From CAWFKW01 sp964568655 (lineage in GTDB: Bacteria > Bacteroidota > Ignavibacteria > Tepidaquicellales > OLB5): DNA of 8,617 nucleotides. The notes beneath the pieces are model-generated. The model ran no database searches and had not been told where the DNA came from. It saw nothing but the letters and a program-made list of their open reading frames with translations. Positions 1-7,090 of this stretch are shown one piece after another. Where the stretch lies: the NCBI GenBank assembly GCA_964568655.1, contig CAZMRG010000133.1:1-8617 (forward strand). The letters are read 5' to 3'. Both the position numbers and the translations under genes were made by a program. Positions within the stretch are counted from its first letter, which is position 1. Each line of letters starts with the position of its first letter.

Positions 1-1531
1 CGCACATAAGTATTATCTTACCATAACGTAATTTTGACTCATCAAATTCCTCGGAACTTCCAAATCCTGCCCCAAGCGCGGTAACAATAGATTTTATTTC
101 ATCGTTTTCTAGAATTTTGGTCATTCTCGCCTTCTCGACATTTAGGATTTTGCCTTTTAAAGGCAATATGGCCTGAAACCTTCTGTCCCTGCCTTGTTTG
201 GCAGACCCGCCCGCTGAATCACCTTCAACAAGATATATCTCACAATGCTCAGGGTCGCTTATTGAACAATCGGCAAGTTTCCCCGGCAATCCTGAGAACT
301 CTAATGCATTCTTCCTGCGGACAAGCTCTTTTGCTTTGCGAGCCGCTTCCCTAGCTTCTGCAGCACGCATGCATTTTTCCAATATTTTTTTTGCAATCGA
401 TGGATTAACCTCAAGAAACGCCTGAAGTTCTTCGCCAACAATTGTTTCAACTATACTCTTCACTTCGCTGTTACCCAGCTTGGTCTTGGTTTGTCCTTCA
501 AACTGCGGTTCCGGAACCTTAACGCTGATTACATAAGTTAATCCTTCCCGGAAGTCATCGCCGGTCAGCTGAATTTTATCATTCTTGATGATGTTGTTCT
601 TGTAGCCGTAATTATTCAGAGTTCTGGTAAGCGCAGTTTTAAACCCGACCAAATGGGTTCCGCCTTCATGCGTATTAATATCGTTTACATAAGTGAACAT
701 ACTTTCATTGTATGTTTCATTATACTGGAAAGCTACTTCAACCTGAGTGTTATCCCTCTCTCCTTTTACGAAGATAGGTTCCTTCATCAATGTTTTTCGC
801 TTCTGATCTATATACGTAACAAACTGCTTAATGCCGCCCTCGAAATGGAAAGTATTCTCTTCTTTAGTTCTCTCGTCCTTAATTGAGATCGTAACTTCTT
901 TATTAAGATATGCTAATTCTCTCAATCTTTCTTCCAGGATATCATATTTAAATGCGGAAACTTTGAATATTTCTTTGTCAGGCATAAATATTGTTTTTGT
1001 CCCTGACTTCTTCCCTGTAGCTTTACCAATTTCTTTTACAGGCGCGACGGGTTCGCCGTGTTTATATTTCTGGTAATACGTCTTGCCATCCCGCTGAACA
1101 TAAACCTCAAGCCATTCGCTTAATGCGTTTACAACTGAAACGCCAACTCCGTGCAAACCGCCGGATACCTTGTAAGTATTCTTGTCAAACTTGCCGCCGG
1201 CATTAAGAACCGTCATTGCGACTTCAAGCGCTGATTTCTTCTCTGTCGGATGCATCCCTGTCGGAATACCGCGCCCGTTATCCTCTACCATTACTGAACC
1301 TTCTTTTTGGATGATGAGGTCAATACGGTCGCAATAACCTGCAAGAGCTTCATCTATGCTATTATCAACAACCTCGTATACCAGATGATGCAGCCCGCGG
1401 CTTGAAACATCGCCGATATACATTGCCGGGCGCCTTCTAACATGCTCAAGACCTTTTAATACTTGAATATTCTCAGCTTCATAGCCGTCTGTCTTTTTAA
1501 CTTTTTTTTCTTTTTCTTCTGTTTTAGCCAT
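1..1531 (-). CDS. gyrB: DNA gyrase subunit B, 3' end beyond window
   Basis: ATPase subunit of the type IIA topoisomerase that introduces negative supercoils ahead of replication and transcription, acting as A2B2 with GyrA. About 510 residues are visible from the ATG at 1531. The GHKL ATPase domain comes first: EVVDNSIDEA at 53-62 holds the general-base Glu53 and Mg-binding Asn57, then VEDNGRGIP at 82-90 and GGLHGVGVSVVNALS near 124-138. The transducer domain follows, with QTKTKLGN from 347 and the phosphate-sensing Lys349. The TOPRIM domain begins at VEGDSAGGSAKQGR, with Glu436. The sequence leaves the window after KIILMC, just before the expected metal-binding DxD motif, so the tail and C-terminal region are not seen. 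The first 15 or so residues are rich in Lys and Glu. The start lies 2 bp after the dciA stop and has no Shine-Dalgarno sequence, which suggests translational coupling. A parE identity cannot be fully excluded, but the recF-dciA-gyrB context favours gyrase. Confidence 0.96.
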   Translation of the reverse strand, partial: MAKTEEKEKKVKKTDGYEAENIQVLKGLEHVRRRPAMYIGDVSSRGLHHLVYEVVDNSIDEALAGYCDRIDLIIQKEGSVMVEDNGRGIPTGMHPTEKKSALEVAMTVLNAGGKFDKNTYKVSGGLHGVGVSVVNALSEWLEVYVQRDGKTYYQKYKHGEPVAPVKEIGKATGKKSGTKTIFMPDKEIFKVSAFKYDILEERLRELAYLNKEVTISIKDERTKEENTFHFEGGIKQFVTYIDQKRKTLMKEPIFVKGERDNTQVEVAFQYNETYNESMFTYVNDINTHEGGTHLVGFKTALTRTLNNYGYKNNIIKNDKIQLTGDDFREGLTYVISVKVPEPQFEGQTKTKLGNSEVKSIVETIVGEELQAFLEVNPSIAKKILEKCMRAAEAREAARKAKELVRRKNALEFSGLPGKLADCSISDPEHCEIYLVEGDSAGGSAKQGRDRRFQAILPLKGKILNVEKARMTKILENDEIKSIVTALGAGFGSSEEFDESKLRYGKIILMC

Positions 1532-1533
1532 AC

Positions 1534-1845
1534 TTATATAAATACTATGTCTTTAATTACATTCTTCTTCAAATGCTCGTTTATGAGCCTGTTTAGTTCA
1601 ATTTTTCTTCTTGAAAGCTCAAATCTCCATGTCGCGTCCTGAACTTTAATAAAAAGGATTCCTTTTTTGTTTTTTACGGGTGTCGCAACTTCCGCTATTC
1701 TTGGACCAACTACCTCTTCCCAGAAAGCGTATCTTTTTTTACTCTCGGCTTTGATCCCTCTGAGCAATACATCGATCTCATCCTTAAGCGAAGACTGGGA
1801 AAGAGAACGTTTTTTTATATCAACCGATATTTGCCGTTGAGCCAT
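1534..1845 (-). CDS. dciA: DUF721 family protein, probable DciA helicase-loading factor
   Basis: Small protein of 103 residues. The centre carries the DUF721 pattern: FWEEVVGPRIAEVATP, then a GILFIKV strand, then an ATWRFELSRRKIELNRL segment with the conserved Trp and Leu-rich helix. The DUF721 family includes DciA, the replicative-helicase loader/operator of bacteria that lack DnaC or DnaI. In mycobacteria the homologue also lies between recF and gyrB. That family knowledge and the position are the basis for the name; no helicase gene is in view. I chose the ATG at 1845, which overlaps the recF 3' end by 26 bp. The frame stays open to a TTG at 1893, but that would extend the overlap to 74 bp and add 16 residues unlike the family. 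The region upstream of the ATG has no Shine-Dalgarno sequence. The stop is 2 bp before gyrB. Confidence 0.85.
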   Translation of the reverse strand: MAQRQISVDIKKRSLSQSSLKDEIDVLLRGIKAESKKRYAFWEEVVGPRIAEVATPVKNKKGILFIKVQDATWRFELSRRKIELNRLINEHLKKNVIKDIVFI

Positions 1846-2989
1846 TTGTAATTTTAAAAGAGGAAATATTATTCTTGTCGAAATATTTTCCAACTATGTC
1901 CAAATAATCTTTGTTCGTAGTCGTCAGGAAAGCCTGTTTATAAGCAGGCAGTATAGAACATATCTTCTCAATGCGTGATTTATCCAGATCGGAAAACACA
2001 TCATCAAGCAATAGAATTGGTTCGCCGGAACCATAGCTCTCTGTATTATCTTTAAGGTACCTGTATTCAGCAAGCTTCAATGAAACAAGGAAAGTCTTAT
2101 GTTCTCCCTGCGATGCAAATGTCTTAACATCAAAAGTCCCGTCGCTTTTCAATAAGCTGAAAACATAATTATCTCTGTGCGGCCCAACCAACGAGATACC
2201 TCTTTTGATCTCATTCTCATATTTATCTCTCAGGTTTAAGGCTATCGCCTCTTTCAATTCAGATTCGTTCTCTGAATTCCCTGATTCACTTTCATAAGTA
2301 ATAGACGGTTCATACGCATCGCCAACAATGAGGCTGAAATTCCCGATAATGTAAGGCCTGAACTCGTTGACCAGTTTCATCCTTCTTGCAATCAGCCTGC
2401 TTCCCAGTTCTATCAGTTCATCATTCCACGGCTCTATAAGGTTCAAAAGCTCATTGTTATGATACCTTCTCATCGTAAGGTTCTCTTTTAAAAGAGCGTT
2501 CTTTTGCTTAATAACCTTACTGTATCTTTTCAGGTCGTCAAAATATACCCTGCTAAGCTGCGATATAAGTATATCAAAATTCTTTCTTCTGTCTGCCGGC
2601 AATCCGGTTGTGAGCTTCATATCCTGCGGTGAAAGCACAACCAATGGATATGTTCCGAAAAATGCGGATAATTTCCCTACAGGCTCGTTATTGGCAGTGA
2701 ATCTTTTATCCGAATTCTCCCTGTAGTATCTAAGCGATATCTTATTTGTTACGCTCAGTTCATTATGAAACTGGCCGGAAATATCAAACAGTTCCGAGCC
2801 ATATTTAACGCAATCCGATTCAGAATTCTGGAGAAAGCTCCTTGTGTAACACAAAAACGAAACGGCTTCCAGCAGATTTGTCTTGCCGTTCCCGTTATCT
2901 CCGAATATGAAATTAAGCCCCGGGTTAAAATTTATAGTACAGTCTGAATAGTTTTTGAAATTCTGTAAATGGAGACTATCGAGTACCAT
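1820..2989 (-). CDS. recF: DNA replication/repair protein RecF
   Basis: SMC-like ABC ATPase that binds gapped DNA with RecO and RecR and helps load RecA at stalled forks. The protein has 389 residues, close to the family length (about 360-375) with a slightly longer C-terminus. Walker A is GDNGNGKTN at 30-38. The central arm includes GPHRDN at 269-274. The ABC signature is SQGEHKT at 293-299. Walker B and the D-loop run from PILLLDDVFSDLD at 324-336. The N-terminus LHLQNFKNYSDCTINFNPGLNFIFG is typical of RecF. The ATG at 2989 lies 3 bp after the dnaN stop with no Shine-Dalgarno sequence, consistent with coupling to dnaN. The last codons are read in another frame as the start of dciA. A short Ser/Glu-rich stretch lies at residues 233-246 in the coiled-coil arm region. 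Confidence 0.97.
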   Translation of the reverse strand: MVLDSLHLQNFKNYSDCTINFNPGLNFIFGDNGNGKTNLLEAVSFLCYTRSFLQNSESDCVKYGSELFDISGQFHNELSVTNKISLRYYRENSDKRFTANNEPVGKLSAFFGTYPLVVLSPQDMKLTTGLPADRRKNFDILISQLSRVYFDDLKRYSKVIKQKNALLKENLTMRRYHNNELLNLIEPWNDELIELGSRLIARRMKLVNEFRPYIIGNFSLIVGDAYEPSITYESESGNSENESELKEAIALNLRDKYENEIKRGISLVGPHRDNYVFSLLKSDGTFDVKTFASQGEHKTFLVSLKLAEYRYLKDNTESYGSGEPILLLDDVFSDLDKSRIEKICSILPAYKQAFLTTTNKDYLDIVGKYFDKNNISSFKITNGSTANIG

Positions 2990-2992
2990 TTA

Positions 2993-4165
2993 TCATATAT
3001 TTCTGACAGGCATAACAAGCATCATTGTGTTTTCATCTTTAATCTGTTCAGTAGGGTTTAAGACGGCTGCCTTTAAAGGCGTGCTGAAATCGAAAATGAT
3101 CTCTTCCCCTTCGAAATGCTGTAAAGCATCAAGTAAATATTTACCGTTAAACGCGATTTCAAACTCATCATTCTCTGTGAAAGTGCATTCAACCGTTTCT
3201 TCCGAATCCGTGCCGTATTCATTATTGGCCGCCTTCACTTTCAGTTCGCTTTCATTTACCGTGAAAGAAGTCTTATTAGTGACCTGGTCCGACATAATAA
3301 TCGACCTTTTAACGGCGCCAATTATACTATCTTTATTAACCCGTAATTTCTTTTCATTATCAGTTGGGATTACAGATTCATAATTCGGGAATGTGTCGTC
3401 AATCAGTCTTGATGTGATCGAGATATTGCTGAAGTTGCATTTTATGAATTCAGCGCTGAAGGACATCTCAGCTTTTGAACCTTCTGCCTGCTCAGATTCA
3501 TTTTCAGATGAAGAATCCGAATCGCCGGAAGCCTTTGACGAAGATTTAAACAACCTTGTTATCATCTGGCAGGTTTTTATAGGGACAAGAATATTCATCT
3601 TGTCTCCGTCATAATCAAAATTGCTGCGGATTATTCTAACAAGCCTGTGCCCGTCGGTTGAAACAATTCTTAGCTCGCCTTTTTTTATTTCAAAAAATAC
3701 GCCGTTCATGCTTCTTCTTAGCTCATCAGGACTTGCTGCGTGAATAGCTTTTGAAAGATATTTAGCCAGGACGTCGCTTTCGATCTCAATATTTGCTCCA
3801 TCAACCTCTGCAGGCATGGGAAAATCATTGGGGTCCTCGCCGGTGATGCTCCATCTGCCGCCCTTTGTCTTAATGATAGTCTTAAAACCTGACTGTAGCT
3901 CGAAACTCAGTTCCTTGCCGGGCAAATTCTGAAGCAGTGTTTCCAGTTTCTTTGCGGGAAGAGCAACCCGTCCGTCTGTTTTGCCGTCAACCTTAATTTT
4001 TACGCTGACATAAACTTCCAGATCGGAACCCATGATGGTTAGTTCTTTGCCCTCTAAGCTCAGGTAAATGTTGCCCAGAATAGGCAAAGTTGATCTTGTT
4101 GGCGTAACGCCAATCACCTTGTTTACTCCGCCGATCAGCTGGCTGCTATTAACAGTGAATTTCAT
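2993..4165 (-). CDS. dnaN: DNA polymerase III beta sliding clamp
   Basis: Ring-shaped processivity clamp that tethers DNA polymerases and repair proteins to DNA. The 390-residue sequence spans all three clamp domains. Domain 1 has RSTLPILGNIYL at 24-35 and SDLEVYV near 47. Domain 2 has STDGHRLVR at 169-177 and LIDDTFPNYESVIP at 254-267. Domain 3 ends in MPVRNI, where most clamps have a MPMRL-type end lining the partner-binding pocket. Family length is about 365-375. The excess is explained by a Ser/Glu/Asp-rich, probably disordered insertion at residues 207-233 in domain 2, between the VPIKTCQMITRLFK helix and the MSFSAEFIKC strand. The ATG at 4165 is the only start in the window with a full GGAGG ribosome-binding site. 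It is probably the first gene of the dnaN-recF-dciA-gyrB transcription unit. dnaA, the usual upstream neighbour, is absent here. Confidence 0.97.
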   Translation of the reverse strand: MKFTVNSSQLIGGVNKVIGVTPTRSTLPILGNIYLSLEGKELTIMGSDLEVYVSVKIKVDGKTDGRVALPAKKLETLLQNLPGKELSFELQSGFKTIIKTKGGRWSITGEDPNDFPMPAEVDGANIEIESDVLAKYLSKAIHAASPDELRRSMNGVFFEIKKGELRIVSTDGHRLVRIIRSNFDYDGDKMNILVPIKTCQMITRLFKSSSKASGDSDSSSENESEQAEGSKAEMSFSAEFIKCNFSNISITSRLIDDTFPNYESVIPTDNEKKLRVNKDSIIGAVKRSIIMSDQVTNKTSFTVNESELKVKAANNEYGTDSEETVECTFTENDEFEIAFNGKYLLDALQHFEGEEIIFDFSTPLKAAVLNPTEQIKDENTMMLVMPVRNI

Positions 4166-4169
4166 TAAA

Positions 4170-4174
4170 CCTCC
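4170..4174 (-). promoter_or_regulatory. Strong Shine-Dalgarno site of dnaN
   Basis: GGAGG on the minus strand, 4 bp before the dnaN ATG. It is the only consensus ribosome-binding site next to a start codon in this window and it confirms the start at 4165. The other starts have AT-rich or weak leaders, so the clamp gene may be translated with its own stronger signal. Confidence 0.8.
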
Positions 4175-4197
4175 AAAACTTTTTGGTAAATTTTAAT

Positions 4198-4226
4198 AAT
4201 TTACTGAATTTTTATAAGTTATTCAA
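4198..4226 (-). promoter_or_regulatory. Candidate sigma-70-type promoter for dnaN operon
   Basis: On the minus strand TTGAAT (4221-4226) is followed after 17 bp by TAAATT (4198-4203). Each hexamer matches four of six bases of the housekeeping consensus. The predicted start of transcription is near 4191, about 25 bp before the dnaN start codon. The region is AT-rich, so chance matches are likely. Position in the only sizeable spacer before dnaN supports it. Confidence 0.35.
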
Positions 4227-4234
4227 TTGATTTA

Positions 4235-4351
4235 TTGACGATATTTTGCTGCGAGGATGCTCCAACTGGCGCGGTACTCAGCCTGCTCCTGATGAGGATT
4301 CAAATTTACTAATGCGACGCTACTTTTGTTGACTTCCTGCCTGAATAATGC
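4235..4351 (-). other. Shifted-frame open stretch and GC-rich patch after the dehydrogenase
   Basis: The 143-bp spacer before dnaN is AT-rich near dnaN, but about 52 bp at 4249-4300 are close to 60 percent GC. This patch is open in the -1 frame relative to the dehydrogenase. The 39 sense codons run from just after a stop at 4352-4354 to a TAA at 4232-4234, and include VNKSSVALVNLNPHQEQAEY. No start codon with a ribosome site is seen, so it is not called as a separate gene. It could be an eroded or frameshifted C-terminal extension of the dehydrogenase, a structured leader of dnaN, or chance. A small TCCT-GATG-AGGA hairpin (4287-4298) lacks a following T run and is not a terminator. Confidence 0.3.
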
Positions 4352-5295
4352 CTAATAATACTTTCAGCCAGCTGGGTAGAAATCCTGATCTTGCTTTCCG
4401 CTGTTTTTCCGGCAAGGTGAGGAGTTAAAAGCAAATTAGGCGTCCTGCATACGGCGTTATCAAAATACGGTTCGTTTTCAAATACATCCAATCCTGCATA
4501 CCTGATACGCTTTGATCTGAGAGCCTGTATCAAAGCCTTTTCGCTTACGATACCTCCCCGGGCGCAATTGATAATTATACAATCCTTTTTAACCATCCTT
4601 AATCTCTTGCCGCTTATCATGTCTTTAGTTGATCTATCAAGCGGTGTGTGAACCGTTACAAAGTCAGATTCAGCCAGCAGCTTTTCTTTGGATACGAACT
4701 TTATCCATTTATATTTTGCGGGGAGATCTTTTTTTATATCGTTACCTAAAATAGTCATTCCAAACGCCCTGCAAAATGCTGCAACCTGCGAGCCAACATG
4801 TCCCACGCCAATGATGCCTATCGTCTTCCCGCCCAGCTCTGTATTAACATATCTTTTATAATCAAACATGCCTGATTTCATTGCGCTATCTGCCGGAATA
4901 ATATTCTTAATAATAGCAAGCATCATAGCTATTGTATGCTCAGCGGCAGCAAGGAAATTTCCTTCTGGAACGTTCAAAACATCGATCCCACGCTTTGCGG
5001 CCTCGGAAATATCAATATTATCATAACCTGATGAAGCTGTGCACAAAAGCTTAACGTCAGTCAGTTTATTCAGGCTGTTAATATCTTTCTTTCGGAATGT
5101 TCTTACAGATCTAATTATCAGCGCAGGGTTTTTGCGGAGTTTCTTAAGAGAATTAAAATTCGCGATGAACCTTATGAGTTCGCTATTCTTATAACCATAT
5201 ATTTTTACAACGTTAAATCCGTTATTTTCTAATAACTCCAGTCCCTTTGAATGAATCTCGTCAGCAATAAATACTATTGCATTAGTTCTTTTCAA
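4309..5295 (-). CDS. NAD-dependent D-2-hydroxyacid dehydrogenase, phosphoglycerate dehydrogenase-like
   Basis: Oxidises a D-2-hydroxyacid with NAD; the probable substrate is 3-phosphoglycerate, the first step of serine synthesis. The 328 residues hold the split catalytic domain around a Rossmann fold. GVGHVG is at 163-168, with Asp186 at the end of the second strand favouring NAD over NADP. The catalytic triad is in place: Arg246 in NCARGG, Glu275 in FENEP and His293 in TPHLAG. NVPEGNFLAAAEHT near 108-121 resembles phosphoglycerate dehydrogenases. There is no C-terminal ACT domain, so serine feedback as in long SerA is not expected. The start is TTG at 5295, overlapping the aminotransferase stop by 4 bp (TTGA), with AAAGG 4 bp upstream. 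The neighbour supports a SerA role. PdxB (4-phosphoerythronate dehydrogenase) or another D-hydroxyacid dehydrogenase remains possible. The last ten residues are basic and poorly conserved in appearance, and a different frame stays open downstream. Confidence 0.88.
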   Translation of the reverse strand: MKRTNAIVFIADEIHSKGLELLENNGFNVVKIYGYKNSELIRFIANFNSLKKLRKNPALIIRSVRTFRKKDINSLNKLTDVKLLCTASSGYDNIDISEAAKRGIDVLNVPEGNFLAAAEHTIAMMLAIIKNIIPADSAMKSGMFDYKRYVNTELGGKTIGIIGVGHVGSQVAAFCRAFGMTILGNDIKKDLPAKYKWIKFVSKEKLLAESDFVTVHTPLDRSTKDMISGKRLRMVKKDCIIINCARGGIVSEKALIQALRSKRIRYAGLDVFENEPYFDNAVCRTPNLLLTPHLAGKTAESKIRISTQLAESIIRHYSGRKSTKVASH

Positions 5296-6377
5296 GCAGC
5301 CTTTTTAATTAACTTAAATTCATCCTTTATAATCGACATGAGCTGTTTAAAATCTTCCAAATACAAATCGCCCATATGAGATATTCTGAATATCTTATCT
5401 TTAAACTCAGCTTGTCCGTTTGCCATCTGGATGCCGTATTTTTCCCTCATGTTCGTTATCAGAGCGCCGGATGGAATACCTTCAGGCATAGAAACAGCAG
5501 TCAGTGAATCGGTAGGATACTTAGAGAACAATCCAAATCCCTGCTGAACAGCTTCTTTTCGGACATAAGAGGCGCAATCTGATGTTTTTTCCCACCATTT
5601 CTCAATGCCGTAATCTTCAACTATATCGCACGCTTTATTTAGGCCATAGAATATTCCGATTGCAGGCGTCCACGGGGTAAATCCTTCATTTAGATTTTCA
5701 GCAAACTTTCTGAGATCCAGATAGAACCTGTTCATCGGGTTGCTCATCATCTTCTCTTTTGCTTTCTCGCTATAGGCGATCATTGATAGTCCCGGAGGAG
5801 ACATAAGTCCTTTTTGCGACGCAGAAACCGCGACATCAATTCTCCAGTCATCCATTTTGAACTCAACTGCGCCGATTGAAGCCACAGTATCTGCTACTAC
5901 AAGCGCGTCTGAATTATTTTTAACATAGTCCGTCAGCGTTCTAAGATCCGTTAAAGTTCCCGTGGATGTTTCTGTATGAGTAAAGAAAACAGTTTGAATA
6001 TCATTAAGATTAACGCGGGTCAAATCGTCAAGCTGGATAGCTTTTCCCGGTTCTATACATACTTCCAGCGCATCTAATCCATATGCTTTGCAAAGACTCC
6101 CCCACCTCATCCCAAAACGCCCCTGGTTAACAAAAAGCGTCTTCTCTCCGGGTTTACAGAAATTCACAACGGCAGTTTCCAATGCGCCCGTTCCGGATGT
6201 TGTGAGTATATGAAGGCTGTGTTTTGTAAAGAAAATTGATTTGAGGCGTTTTATTAAATTGAGATGAAATTCTTTGAATTCCTTGCTTCTGTGGTAGGTA
6301 ATATGACCTGTTACTTCTTCTAAAACTGATTTTGGGACCTGAGTTGGCCCCGGTGTGAATACTTTCTTGGTAAGCAT
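5292..6377 (-). CDS. Class V PLP-dependent aminotransferase, SerC- or serine-glyoxylate-type
   Basis: Fold-type I aminotransferase of the alanine/serine-glyoxylate family. 361 residues. TPGPTQVP at 8-15 opens the protein as in this family. TSGTGALE at 60-67 forms the cofactor phosphate loop, HTETSTG at 134-140 and Asp163 in ADTVASIG hold the PLP ring, and Lys189 in SASQKG is the Schiff-base lysine. Arg331 in RISHMG is in the position that binds the substrate carboxylate. The next gene, coupled by a 4-bp overlap, is a phosphoglycerate dehydrogenase-like enzyme, so transamination of 3-phosphohydroxypyruvate to phosphoserine is the most likely job. The sequence looks closer to the alanine/serine-glyoxylate branch than to classical SerC, so substrate is inferred from context. 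Serine-pyruvate or alanine-glyoxylate activity is the alternative. The ATG at 6377 lies 22 bp after engB with no clear Shine-Dalgarno sequence. Confidence 0.88.
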   Translation of the reverse strand: MLTKKVFTPGPTQVPKSVLEEVTGHITYHRSKEFKEFHLNLIKRLKSIFFTKHSLHILTTSGTGALETAVVNFCKPGEKTLFVNQGRFGMRWGSLCKAYGLDALEVCIEPGKAIQLDDLTRVNLNDIQTVFFTHTETSTGTLTDLRTLTDYVKNNSDALVVADTVASIGAVEFKMDDWRIDVAVSASQKGLMSPPGLSMIAYSEKAKEKMMSNPMNRFYLDLRKFAENLNEGFTPWTPAIGIFYGLNKACDIVEDYGIEKWWEKTSDCASYVRKEAVQQGFGLFSKYPTDSLTAVSMPEGIPSGALITNMREKYGIQMANGQAEFKDKIFRISHMGDLYLEDFKQLMSIIKDEFKLIKKAA

Positions 6378-6399
6378 CTTAATAGGTTGGAAAATTTAC

Positions 6400-6990
6400 T
6401 TATGACAACAGGCTTTCATCAATAAGCTTAACTACCGTATTCTTTCCTTCGCCTGAAATAGCTGAAAACGGTATAAAATCTTTGCAAAGCTCATCGTTAG
6501 TGACAATTTTACTTGTCCTGTAGATTTGCCTTTCCATCTTGTTCTGTGAAATCTTATCGGCTTTGGTCAGAACGACCGCGTAATTTATCTCGTAATATTC
6601 CAGCCAGTTTATCATCAGCTGGTCAAGGTAAGTAGGGTCATGCCTTGAATCCATTAATTCGAATACGAGCTTGATGTTCTTTCTTGAACTTATATACTCT
6701 TCTACCAGTTTTCTCCATCCGGTCTTGATCTGTTCAGGAACCTTAGCGTAGCCGTAGCCCGGCAAATCTACGAAATAAAACTCTTCATTAATAAGATAAT
6801 AATTCAGCAGGCGCGTCCTTCCGGGCACGGAACTGGTTTTAGCAAGCTTCGCCTTATTGCAAATCTTATTAATTAATGAAGATTTACCTACGTTGGATCT
6901 GCCAATGAAAACTATTTCCGGAAGGTGAGCAGTGGGTAATTGGCTTAGGTCCGTAACGCTATTTACAAATTCAGCTGAAACTATTTTCAT
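6400..6990 (-). CDS. engB: Ribosome biogenesis GTP-binding protein EngB (YsxC/YihA)
   Basis: Essential TRAFAC-class GTPase needed for late assembly of the 50S subunit. All G motifs are visible in the 196-residue protein: G1 GRSNVGKS at 30-37, the G2 Thr59 in PGRTR, G3 DLPGYG at 75-80, G4 TKAD at 142-145 and G5 SA at 176-177. The family feature MDSRHDPT at 113-120 is present. Length matches the family. The ATG at 6990 gives the expected N-terminus ending in PEIVFIGRSNVGK. No Shine-Dalgarno sequence is seen. It follows rplQ by 97 bp, so it may be read from the ribosomal operon or from its own promoter. A ribosome assembly factor next to a 50S protein gene makes functional sense. Confidence 0.96.
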   Translation of the reverse strand: MKIVSAEFVNSVTDLSQLPTAHLPEIVFIGRSNVGKSSLINKICNKAKLAKTSSVPGRTRLLNYYLINEEFYFVDLPGYGYAKVPEQIKTGWRKLVEEYISSRKNIKLVFELMDSRHDPTYLDQLMINWLEYYEINYAVVLTKADKISQNKMERQIYRTSKIVTNDELCKDFIPFSAISGEGKNTVVKLIDESLLS

Positions 6991-7016
6991 TAATCAAATG
7001 AATTTAATCTTTGGAT

Positions 7017-7047
7017 AAAATGTATAGCTTATAGAATCTACGCCAAA
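7017..7047 (-). promoter_or_regulatory. Possible Bacteroidota-type promoter upstream of engB
   Basis: On the minus strand TTTG (7044-7047) is followed after 19 bp by TACATTTT (7017-7024). This is one base away from the Bacteroidota -7 pattern TAnnTTTG, at a spacing typical of that group. It lies in the 97-bp gap between rplQ and engB, 26 bp before the engB start. The rest of the gap is AT-rich with no other structure seen. The call depends on the lineage guess and on a loose motif. Confidence 0.25.
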
Positions 7048-7090
7048 GCTCTTAAATGCGTTATCGTTTATATGAATCTTTAAAAAAAAC

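Noticed and set aside
2252..2293. RecF residues 233-246 share the hexamer SENESE with the DnaN insertion
   Set aside because: The codons differ at several synonymous positions and both are low-complexity Ser/Glu loops, so chance or composition explains it better than a shared module.
2955..3383. A 142-residue open frame on the plus strand
   Set aside because: It lies antisense to dnaN and the recF start, has no domain pattern, and the minus-strand genes are certain. The same holds for the other plus-strand open frames at 198-425, 653-1076, 2765-2947, 3393-3614, 7150-7386, 7461-7667, 7785-8027 and 8290-8472.
4166..4308. Replication origin upstream of dnaN
   Set aside because: The spacer is partly AT-rich, but I found no DnaA-box cluster and it is only 143 bp, so an origin call is not supported.
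7082..7089. T8 run right after the rplQ stop as a rho-independent terminator
   Set aside because: There is no GC-rich hairpin before it. The only pairing is a weak GAATCT/AGATTC match that encloses the T run instead of preceding it.
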